A DNA stretch of 52,538 nucleotides from Variovorax boronicumulans NBRC 103145. Lineage in GTDB: Bacteria; Pseudomonadota; Gammaproteobacteria; Burkholderiales; Burkholderiaceae_C. Both the position numbers and the translations under genes were made by a program. Numbering within the stretch: position 1 is the first letter of the stretch; each line of letters starts with the position of its first letter. The notes under the pieces were generated by a model. The model saw only the letters and a list, made by a program, of their open reading frames with translations, was not told where the DNA came from and made no database searches. Below are positions 46,261 to 52,538 of this stretch, in pieces. The stretch covers positions 1 to 52,538 of the forward strand of contig NZ_BCUS01000038.1 in assembly GCF_001591345.1 (NCBI RefSeq), in the 5' to 3' direction.

Positions 46261-47529
46261 ATGCAACACTTGATACCCAAGATCGAGTCGCAGCTGGCCT
46301 CGCTGCCCGTGCCCATCGCACTGGAGCTGCCCGACGGGCGCCGGGTCGCCCAGGCGGGTTCACGCGTGACGCTGGCTTTCAAGGAGTGGTCGGTGCTGGC
46401 CAAGCTGGCCGGCCGGCAGGTCGGGGCCATCGGCGAGGCCTACGTCGAGGGCAAGGTGCAGATCGAGGGCGCCATGCGCGACCTGATCGACGCCACCGTC
46501 GGCCTGTTGCCCGGCAACCCCGCCGAGACCGACACCACCTGGTGGAGCCGCCTGCAGCGCCGCGCCAAGTCGCGCGGCTCGCACTCGCTGCGCAAGGACG
46601 CCGCGCAGATCGAGTTCCACTACGACGTTTCCGACGATTTCTACGCGCTGTGGCTGGACCCGCGCCGCGTCTATTCATGTGCCTACTTCCGCACGCCCGA
46701 GCTCACGCTGGCGCAGGCGCAGGAGGCCAAGCTCGACCACATCTGCCGCAAGCTCATGCTGCAGCCCGGCGAGCGCTACCTGGACATCGGTTCCGGCTGG
46801 GGCGCGCTGCTGCTGTGGGCGGCCGAGCACTACGGCGTGGACGCCACGGGCATCACGCTGTCGAAGAACCAGCATGCGCATGTGCAGCGGCTCATCGAGG
46901 AGAAAGGGCTGCAGGGCCGCGTGCGCGTGGAGCTGCGCGACTACCGCGAGCTGCCCGACGACCAGCCCTTCGACAAGATCTCGTCGGTGGGCATGTTCGA
47001 GCACGTGGGCGCGGCCAACATGCCGACCTACTTCCACAAGATCCACACGCTGCTCAAGCCGGGCGGACTGGTGCTCAACCACGGCATCACCTCGGGCGAA
47101 CTGAACTACCGCCAGCTCGGCGCGGGCATGGGCGACTTCATCGAGAAATACATCTTCCCCGGCGGCGAGCTGCTGCACGTGACGCACGTGCTGCGCGAGA
47201 CCGCGGCGGCCGGGCTGGAGATGGTCGACACCGAGAGCCTGCGCCCGCACTACGCGCGCACGCTGTGGGCCTGGTCGGATGCACTCGAGGCGCAGCTCGA
47301 TGCCGCGCGCGAAGTGCTGGGCCGCAGTGGCGGGCGCCAGGGCGAGAACGCCGAGCGCATTCTTCGCGCCTACCGCCTGTACCTCGCGGGCTCGGCGATG
47401 AGCTTCGAACAGGGCTGGATCTCGCTGCACCAGATGCTGTCGACCAAGCCCGACGGCAAGGTCGAACACGGTGCCTTGCGCGGTGCGCAATCGGTGTACC
47501 CTTTTGCCCGTGACTACATCTACAAATAA
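46261..47529 (+). CDS. cfa: Cyclopropane-fatty-acyl-phospholipid synthase family methyltransferase
   Basis: The 422-residue protein has an N-terminal lipid-binding region (about 1-120, [20 protein letters not shown]) and a SAM methyltransferase core with [43 protein letters not shown] and the [16 protein letters not shown] loop. It would transfer a methylene group to unsaturated membrane lipids. Several such paralogues exist in related genomes, so the symbol is by family only. ATG 46261 is chosen; the frame extends upstream to 46144, over the divergent promoter, without family support. Confidence 0.85.
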   Translation: MQHLIPKIESQLASLPVPIALELPDGRRVAQAGSRVTLAFKEWSVLAKLAGRQVGAIGEAYVEGKVQIEGAMRDLIDATVGLLPGNPAETDTTWWSRLQRRAKSRGSHSLRKDAAQIEFHYDVSDDFYALWLDPRRVYSCAYFRTPELTLAQAQEAKLDHICRKLMLQPGERYLDIGSGWGALLLWAAEHYGVDATGITLSKNQHAHVQRLIEEKGLQGRVRVELRDYRELPDDQPFDKISSVGMFEHVGAANMPTYFHKIHTLLKPGGLVLNHGITSGELNYRQLGAGMGDFIEKYIFPGGELLHVTHVLRETAAAGLEMVDTESLRPHYARTLWAWSDALEAQLDAAREVLGRSGGRQGENAERILRAYRLYLAGSAMSFEQGWISLHQMLSTKPDGKVEHGALRGAQSVYPFARDYIYK

Positions 47530-47546
47530 GTGAGGACACCACCACC

Positions 47547-47876
47547 ATGCTCTACCGCTTCAAATCCCGGGCCGCCCCAGACTTCGTGATGCTCGAGGTG
47601 CACGCGCGCCAGCTGCTCGACATCGTCGGCAAGCCGGCCGCGCCGCAGGGCATCATCACGGTCGAGCAGATCCCCAGCGCCATCGCTGCCCTCGAAGCCG
47701 CACTGGCACTCGAAAGCAGCAAGCCCGCGCCGCACAACCACGACGAACACGTCGTCGAAGGCCACGACGCCGATGCCGAGAAGCAGCATGTCGGCCTGCA
47801 CCAGCGCGCCGCACCGCTGCTGCACATGCTCAAGGACTCACAGGCCGAGAGCAAGGATGTGACCTGGGGGACCTGA
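47547..47876 (+). CDS. DUF1840 family protein
   Basis: The 109-residue protein begins MLYRFKSRAAPDFVMLEVHARQLL and ends HQRAAPLLHMLKDSQAESKD, the pattern of DUF1840, a small family common in Betaproteobacteria with no known function. The middle is rich in His, Asp and Glu (HNHDEHVVEGHDADAEKQH), which could bind metal. It starts 17 bp after the methyltransferase with GAGGA at 47531 and is probably co-transcribed. Confidence 0.85.
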   Translation: MLYRFKSRAAPDFVMLEVHARQLLDIVGKPAAPQGIITVEQIPSAIAALEAALALESSKPAPHNHDEHVVEGHDADAEKQHVGLHQRAAPLLHMLKDSQAESKDVTWGT

Positions 47877-48001
47877 GCCCCGACCTCAGCAAGTCACCCT
47901 GTCTTTTCGAGGAACACCGCGGAACCGGCTTTGCCGGGCCGCTGGTGTTGCCCCCTGCAAGGGGGTTGGCGTAGCGACACGAAGTGCGCGAAGACTGGGG
48001 G
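47877..48001. repeat. Probable intergenic repeat element with two hairpins
   Basis: The convergent gap contains CCGGC-ttt-GCCGG (47925-47937) and CCCCCT-gca-AGGGGG (47951-47965), then GCGACACGAAGTGCGCGAAG. This arrangement resembles intergenic repeats that I recall as frequent in Variovorax and relatives; the copy number cannot be judged from one window. It may also end transcription from both sides. Confidence 0.45.
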
Positions 48002-49036
48002 TTAGTCCACCTTCGCGCCCGAATCTTTCACGACCTTCGCCCACTTCACATGCTCACTCGCAATGAGCTTCGTGAAGTCCGCCGGCGAATTGCCGCTCGG
48101 GATCGCGCCCTGGGCCAGCATCTTTTCCTTGATCGCCGGCGTGCCCAGCGACTTGGCCACTTCCTGCTGGATGCGGTTCACGATCTCCGGCGACGTGCCC
48201 GCCGGCGCCAGCAGCCCGAACCATGAGCTCGCCTCGTAGCCCTTGAGCGCGGGGCCGCCGGCTTCTGCCACCGTCGGCACATCGGGCAGCGCGGGCGAGC
48301 GCTGGGCGCTGGTCACGGCCAGCGGCGTGAGCTTGCCGCCCTTGATCTGCGCCATCGACGAAGGCAGGTTGTCGAACATCAGGTCGGCGCTGCCGCCCAC
48401 CAGGTCGAGCAGCGCCGGGCCCGAGCCCCGGTACGGGATGTGCGTCATGAAGGTGCCCGTCATGCTCTTGAACAGCTCGCCCGCCAGGTGGATCGACGTG
48501 CCGCTGCCGCTCGAGGCCATGTTGAGCTTGCCCGGGTTGGCCTTGGCGTACTTGAGGAAGTCCTGCACGTTGCGGATGTTCAGCGACTTGGCTTTCTCGG
48601 CGTTCATCTCCATCACGTTCGGCACGGCGGCCACCAGGGTGATCGGCACGAAGTCCTTGATCGGGTCGAAGGGCAGCTTGGGGTACAGCGCGCGGTTGAT
48701 GCCGTGCGTGCCCACCGTGCCCATCAGCAGCGTGTAGCCGTCGTTGGGCGAGCGCGCGACGATCTCGGCACCCACGTTGCCGCCGGCGCCCGCGCGGTTG
48801 TCCACGATGAACTGCTGGCCGAAGGCCTTCGAGAGTTCGGGCGCTACCGCGCGCGCCAGGATGTCGGTGGTGCCGCCGGCCGCGAAGGGCACGACGATGC
48901 GCACCGGCTTGGTCGGCCAGGTGGCCTGCGCGTGTGCGGCGCCGCCCAGCAGCGCGAGGGTGGCCGCCGCCGTGGCGACGAGCGCGAAGCGGCGGGTGGA
49001 TGAAGTGACGGAAGAAGAGCGGGAGATGGAAGTCAT
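48002..49036 (-). CDS. Bug-type tripartite tricarboxylate transporter (TTT) solute receptor
   Basis: The 344-residue protein has a signal peptide ([22 protein letters not shown], cleavage near residue 36) followed by the family motif [23 protein letters not shown] and [27 protein letters not shown]. The C-terminal half has [25 protein letters not shown]. Bug receptors bind small carboxylates in the periplasm; many are orphans without membrane partners, as here. The ligand is unknown. ATG 49036 gives a proper signal peptide. Confidence 0.9.
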   Translation of the reverse strand: MTSISRSSSVTSSTRRFALVATAAATLALLGGAAHAQATWPTKPVRIVVPFAAGGTTDILARAVAPELSKAFGQQFIVDNRAGAGGNVGAEIVARSPNDGYTLLMGTVGTHGINRALYPKLPFDPIKDFVPITLVAAVPNVMEMNAEKAKSLNIRNVQDFLKYAKANPGKLNMASSGSGTSIHLAGELFKSMTGTFMTHIPYRGSGPALLDLVGGSADLMFDNLPSSMAQIKGGKLTPLAVTSAQRSPALPDVPTVAEAGGPALKGYEASSWFGLLAPAGTSPEIVNRIQQEVAKSLGTPAIKEKMLAQGAIPSGNSPADFTKLIASEHVKWAKVVKDSGAKVD

Positions 49037-49107
49037 GCGCGCCTTTGTACAGGGGGGCGCCAAAGGCGTCGCGAGTAAAAACCCCGGCCTTCGATGGACA
49101 TCGCCGC

Positions 49108-50037
49108 TCAGCCCACCTGCATCCGCTGCGCGAAGCGCGCCTCGCGAAAACGCGCCAGCACGAAGTCGACGAACACCCGCGTCTTGGGCGGCAGCAGCTT
49201 CTTGCTCGGGTAGTAGATCCACACGGCGCCCGAATCCTGGTACCACCCGGGCAGCAGCCGCACCAGTGCCCCGCTGCGCAGGCCGCGCTCCACGAAGGGC
49301 ATCGGCAGCATCGCCACGCCGAGCCCCAGCAGCGCCGCCTGCGCGATCGCCTCGGGGTCGTTGAAGATCGCGCGCGGGCGCGCCGGCAACTCGACCATGG
49401 TTTCCTCGCCGCTCGCATGCCGCAGCGTCCAGGGCCGCAGCCGGCCCGTGGGCGAGGAGCGGCGCAGCAGCACGTCGAAGCGCGCCAGCTCGGACGGGTG
49501 CGCGGGCAGCGCGCGCCCTGCTAGGTAGGCCGGCGCGGCCACCGCGACCACGTGGATGCGCGCCAGCTCGCGCGCCACCACACCGGGCGACAGCGCGATG
49601 CCGCCACCGATGGCCGCGTCGAAGCCCTCGCCGACCAGGTCCACCTGCTGGTTGTCGAAATGCCAGTCGGGCACGATGCCCGGGTAGCGCGCCAGGAAGT
49701 CGCCCATGAACGGCAGCACATGCTCGCGCCCGAAGGCCTGCCCCATGCTCACCTTGAGCGTGCCCGAGGGCTGGCCGTCGTCCTGCGCGAGGCCGGCCAC
49801 CGCGTCCTGCAGCGTGGCCAGCGCGCCGCCGACCTGCGCCAGGAAGCGCTCGCCGGCCTCGGTCAGCGTGAGCCGGCGCGTGCTGCGCTGGAACAGCCGC
49901 ACGCCCAGCCGCGCCTCGAGCCGCGCCACGTTCTTGCTGACCGCCGCGGGCGTCAGCCCCAGGCGCCGCGCGGCCGCCGAGAAGCTGCCGCCCTCGGCGC
50001 TCTGCACGAAGGATTCGAGGTGATTGAGTGGTTCCAT
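49108..50037 (-). CDS. LysR-family regulator divergent from the SDR gene
   Basis: The 309-residue protein starts [22 protein letters not shown] with helix-turn-helix [22 protein letters not shown] and an effector domain ([28 protein letters not shown]). It is divergent from a short-chain dehydrogenase with inverted repeats between them, so control of that gene and of itself is likely. The inducer is unknown. Confidence 0.9.
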   Translation of the reverse strand: MEPLNHLESFVQSAEGGSFSAAARRLGLTPAAVSKNVARLEARLGVRLFQRSTRRLTLTEAGERFLAQVGGALATLQDAVAGLAQDDGQPSGTLKVSMGQAFGREHVLPFMGDFLARYPGIVPDWHFDNQQVDLVGEGFDAAIGGGIALSPGVVARELARIHVVAVAAPAYLAGRALPAHPSELARFDVLLRRSSPTGRLRPWTLRHASGEETMVELPARPRAIFNDPEAIAQAALLGLGVAMLPMPFVERGLRSGALVRLLPGWYQDSGAVWIYYPSKKLLPPKTRVFVDFVLARFREARFAQRMQVG

Positions 50038-50058
50038 GCCGCCATTCTGGCGTCCATC

Positions 50059-50090
50059 TTCAACTTTGGGTTGAATCTGATCGGGCCGAT
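50059..50090. promoter_or_regulatory. LysR-type operator candidates between lysR and the SDR gene
   Basis: A perfect inverted repeat TTCAAC-tttgg-GTTGAA (50059-50075) contains the T-N11-A core of LysR sites. ATCGG-g-CCGAT follows at 50080-50090. Both lie in the 123-bp divergent spacer, 22-53 bp from the lysR start. No clear -35/-10 pair was identified for either gene. Confidence 0.55.
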
Positions 50091-50160
50091 TGATGGCTAC
50101 CGCAAAGGGAATGGAATTCCGACACTGAAGGCCTTCCTCCTCCAACTGATCGGAAAAATC

Positions 50161-50928
50161 ATGGCTTCCACCTCTGTGTCCTCTTCCCCCGTCCTGGCCG
50201 GCAAGGTCGCCTTCGTCACCGGCGGCTCGCGCGGCATCGGCGCCGCCATCGTGCGCCGGCTGGCGCGCGACGGCGCGGCCGTGGCCTTCACCTACGTCAG
50301 CGCGCAGGCCGAGGCTGACAAGCTCGCCGGCGAGATCCAGGCCGCCGGCGGCCGCGCGCTGGCCATCCGTGCCGACGCCGGCGACGCCGCTGCGCTGACG
50401 GCCGCCATTGCCCAGGGCGCACGCGCCTTCGAGCGCCTCGACATCCTGGTGAACAACGCTGGCGTGTACCTCGGCGGCGAGCTCGACACCTTCTCGCTCG
50501 AAGACTTCGACCGCACCATCGACGTCAACGTGCGCGCGACCTTCGTGGCCGTCCAGGCCGCCGCGCGCCACATGGGCGACGGCACGGGCCGCATCGTCAA
50601 CATCGGCAGCATCAACGCCGAGCGCGTGCTGGACGCGGGCGCCAGCGTCTACGCGATGAGCAAGGCGGCCATCGTCGGCCTCACGCGCGGCCTGGCGCGC
50701 GACCTCGGCGCGCGCGGCATCACGGTGAACAACGTGCAGCCCGGCCCGATCGACACCGCCATGAACCCCGCCACCGGCCCGCGCGCCGCCTCGATGCACG
50801 ACGTGATGGTGCTGCCGCGCCACGGCCGCGCCGAAGAAATCGCCGGCATGGTTGCCTACCTCGTGGGCCCGGACGGCGGCTTCGTCACCGGCGCCAACCT
50901 GAGCGTGGACGGCGGCTACACGGTCTGA
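50161..50928 (+). CDS. Short-chain dehydrogenase/reductase (SDR), 3-oxoacyl-ACP reductase-like
   Basis: The 255-residue protein is a classical SDR: the cofactor motif TGGSRGIGAAIV (about 20-31), NNAGVYLGG, the catalytic Ser in VNIGSINAERV and the YAMSK tetrad residues, and a C-terminal GFVTGANLSVDGGYTV. The absence of an acidic residue after the first strands and TYVSAQAEA suggests NADP use. The substrate is unknown. ATG 50161 is chosen because the upstream frame enters the divergent promoter. Its end overlaps the convergent MarR gene by 13 bp. Confidence 0.9.
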   Translation: MASTSVSSSPVLAGKVAFVTGGSRGIGAAIVRRLARDGAAVAFTYVSAQAEADKLAGEIQAAGGRALAIRADAGDAAALTAAIAQGARAFERLDILVNNAGVYLGGELDTFSLEDFDRTIDVNVRATFVAVQAAARHMGDGTGRIVNIGSINAERVLDAGASVYAMSKAAIVGLTRGLARDLGARGITVNNVQPGPIDTAMNPATGPRAASMHDVMVLPRHGRAEEIAGMVAYLVGPDGGFVTGANLSVDGGYTV

Positions 50929-51365
50929 CCGGCAGTGCCTGAGTCGGGCGCGCGCTCCACCGCGCGGATCAGCGTGTCGAGCGTGTCGCTCAGGCGGGCC
51001 AGCTCGCCGGCGTCGACGCCCGCGAACAGCTCGGCCTCGCGCTGCCGTCCCAGCGCGCCGACGGTGGCGTGCAGCGCCTTGCCGGCGGCCGTGAGGTACA
51101 GGCGGCTGCAGCGCTGGTCGGTCGGGTCGCTGCGGCGCTGCACGCGCTGGTGGCGCTTCAGGCCCGCCAGCGCGCGGCTCACGGCCATCTTGTCCAGGCC
51201 GGTGAGGTCGGCGACCTGCGTGGCGCTGAGCCCCGGCTGCGCGGCCAGCACGGCCATCGCGCGCCACTCGTTCAGCGTGAGCTGGTGCTCGCGCCCCACG
51301 CGCTCATGGAACGGCCGCGCCGTGAGGTTGACGACCCGCACCAGCTTGAAGAAGAGCGGGTCCAT
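50916..51365 (-). CDS. MarR-family regulator
   Basis: The 149-residue protein has the MarR winged helix: LTLNEWRAMAVLAAQPGLSATQVADLTGLDKMAVSRALAGLKRHQRV then RRSDPTDQRCSRLYLTAAGKAL. It lies 21 bp downstream of the 2-oxoacid dehydrogenase beta gene on the same strand and may regulate that operon. The ligand is unknown. Confidence 0.88.
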   Translation of the reverse strand: MDPLFFKLVRVVNLTARPFHERVGREHQLTLNEWRAMAVLAAQPGLSATQVADLTGLDKMAVSRALAGLKRHQRVQRRSDPTDQRCSRLYLTAAGKALHATVGALGRQREAELFAGVDAGELARLSDTLDTLIRAVERAPDSGTAGQTV

Positions 51366-51386
51366 GGCCGTTCGTGCTTTTGTGGT

Positions 51387-52349
51387 TCAGCCGGCCAGCT
51401 TCTTCGCCGCCGCCACGATCGCGTCCACGCCGACGCGCGACTGCGCCTCCAGCACCGGCGCGTAGCCGACCGGAATGCGCGGCGCGCCCAGCCGCGCGAC
51501 GCGGCAGCCCGTGGCCTCGGCCGCGCTCGCGGCGATCTCGGCGCCGAAGCCCGCCGCCTGCACCGCCTCGTGCACCACCAGCAGCCGCCCCGTGCGCGCG
51601 CACGACGACAGCACCGTCTCGCGGTCCCAGGGCCACAGCGTGCGCAGGTCAATCAGGTCCACCGCAATGCCCTCGGCCGCCAGCGCGTCGCAGGCGGCGG
51701 CGCAAGGCTGCATCTGCTTGCTCCAGCTCACGAGCGTGAGCGCGTTGCCCTCGCGCACGCGCGCTGCCTGGCCCAGCGGCACGACCAGCGTGTCGTCCAC
51801 CTCGCCGCGCACGCCCCACAGCGTCTTGTGCTCGATGTAGACCACCGGGTCGCCGCATTGCAGCGCCGCGCGCAGCAGGCCGTGGTTGTCCTGGGGTGTC
51901 GACGGGCTCACCACCACCACGCCCGGCAGGTGCGCGAACCAGGCCTCGAGCGACTGCGAATGCTGCGCCGCCGACGCGTCCCAGATGCCGCCCGGCATGC
52001 GCGCCACCAGCGGCACGCGGCCCTGGCCGCCGAACATGAAGCGGTTCTTCGCGGCCTGGTTCACCAGCTCGTCCATGCCGCACAGCGCGAAGTCGACCAC
52101 GCGCATCTCGACCACGGGGCGCAACCCCGCGAGCGCCATGCCCACGCCGGCGCCCATGATCGCGGCCTCGCTGATCGGCGTGTCGATCACGCGTGCGGCG
52201 CCGTACTGCTGCTGCAGCCCCTTGTACTGCCCGAAGATGCCGCCGCGGCCCACGTCCTCGCCGAGCACGACCACGCGCGGGTCGGCGTCCATCTCCTGCT
52301 GCAACGCGCGCACGGCGGCTTCGGAATAACTCAGCGTCGTCACAGCCAT
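51387..52349 (-). CDS. 2-oxoacid (pyruvate/acetoin-type) dehydrogenase E1 component, beta subunit
   Basis: The 320-residue protein has E1-beta motifs: LSYSEAAVRALQQEMDADPRVVVLGEDVG, DTPISEAAIMGAGVGMALAGLRPVVEM and IDLRTLWPWDRETVLSS. With the alpha subunit it binds thiamine diphosphate and decarboxylates a 2-oxoacid or acetoin. The exact substrate (pyruvate, branched-chain or acetoin) cannot be set from this subunit. It overlaps the alpha gene end by 10 bp, with start ATG 52349. Confidence 0.9.
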   Translation of the reverse strand: MAVTTLSYSEAAVRALQQEMDADPRVVVLGEDVGRGGIFGQYKGLQQQYGAARVIDTPISEAAIMGAGVGMALAGLRPVVEMRVVDFALCGMDELVNQAAKNRFMFGGQGRVPLVARMPGGIWDASAAQHSQSLEAWFAHLPGVVVVSPSTPQDNHGLLRAALQCGDPVVYIEHKTLWGVRGEVDDTLVVPLGQAARVREGNALTLVSWSKQMQPCAAACDALAAEGIAVDLIDLRTLWPWDRETVLSSCARTGRLLVVHEAVQAAGFGAEIAASAAEATGCRVARLGAPRIPVGYAPVLEAQSRVGVDAIVAAAKKLAG

Positions 52350-52538
52350 TGGCCTGCTCCCGTGGTCTGCACGTCGTTGAAGGCGGCGCTCGCCTCGGGC
52401 CAGGGCGCCGCGTCGGCCACGGCCAGGGCCGTGTCCACCTCGTCGCGCGCGGCGTTCTCGATGGCGTCCAGCGTCGCGGCGGCCACGCCGGTGTCCAGCA
52501 GGTGGCCGCGGGCGCGCGCGATCGGGTCGGTCTCCAGC
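52340..52538 (-). CDS. 2-oxoacid dehydrogenase E1 component, alpha subunit (C-terminal 65 residues, partial)
   Basis: The frame enters from the right edge as LETDPIARARGHLLDTGVAAATLDAIE and ends DVQTTGAGQWL with TGA at 52342-52340. DPI followed by a helical stretch and a Glu/Asp-rich segment (NAARDEVDTALAVAD) is the usual C-terminus of E1-alpha subunits. It overlaps the beta gene, as in pdhAB/acoAB pairs. The thiamine-diphosphate site lies outside the window. Confidence 0.8.
   Translation of the reverse strand, partial: LETDPIARARGHLLDTGVAAATLDAIENAARDEVDTALAVADAAPWPEASAAFNDVQTTGAGQWL

Overview
The window is GC-rich, densely coding DNA from a betaproteobacterium. Three things point to the Comamonadaceae, most likely Variovorax or a close relative: the ribosomal gene order, a gene of the small DUF1840 family, and a Bug-type solute receptor. 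This placement is inferred from gene content and was not checked by any search. No rRNA, CRISPR array, transposase or integrase was seen. One tRNA is present.

Positions 1-25100 hold the second half of a type VI secretion (T6SS) locus. A leftward-truncated gene ends at 79. A promoter with an 18-bp inverted repeat in its spacer then precedes tssB-tssC-hcp-tssE-tssF-tssG-tssH. Two spike/effector modules follow. Module 1 is VgrG, a DUF4123 chaperone, a VasX-like pore-forming effector, a two-helix membrane protein (candidate immunity) and a membrane-anchored periplasmic protein. Module 2 is a second VgrG with a transthyretin-like tail, a PoNe-like PD-(D/E)xK DNase effector, two tandem PoNi/DUF1911-type immunity genes and an unrecognised protein. 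The first immunity protein and the unrecognised protein share a short C-terminal module (CPxxGxW...MP...WxW). The second immunity copy has lost it through a TGG to TGA change.

Positions 25100-29900 are housekeeping genes: oxyR, dps and ubiA on the + strand, then proC and a phytase-like esterase lipoprotein on the - strand. From 29889 to 39030 runs a long ribosomal block (spc and alpha operons): rplN-rplX-rplE-rpsN-rpsH-rplF-rplR-rpsE-rpmD-rplO-secY-rpmJ-rpsM-rpsK-rpsD-rpoA-rplQ, followed by initiator tRNA-fMet and a strong terminator. The rplN end has its own promoter and is not joined to rpsQ/rpmC. infA is absent between secY and rpmJ. A hairpin terminator/attenuator lies between rpsK and rpsD.

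Positions 39198-46141 (- strand) form a tightly coupled operon for aerobic CoA-dependent breakdown of an ortho-substituted benzoate, most likely 2-aminobenzoate. It encodes a fused monooxygenase/old-yellow-enzyme reductase, a MarR regulator, an enoyl-CoA hydratase, an acyl-CoA dehydrogenase, an aryl-CoA ligase and a RidA-family protein. A palindromic operator lies over its promoter. The divergent neighbour is a cyclopropane-fatty-acid-synthase-type methyltransferase, followed by a DUF1840 gene. The right end holds a Bug-type (TTT) solute receptor, a LysR regulator divergent from an SDR dehydrogenase, a MarR regulator, and the beta and partial alpha E1 genes of a 2-oxoacid dehydrogenase.
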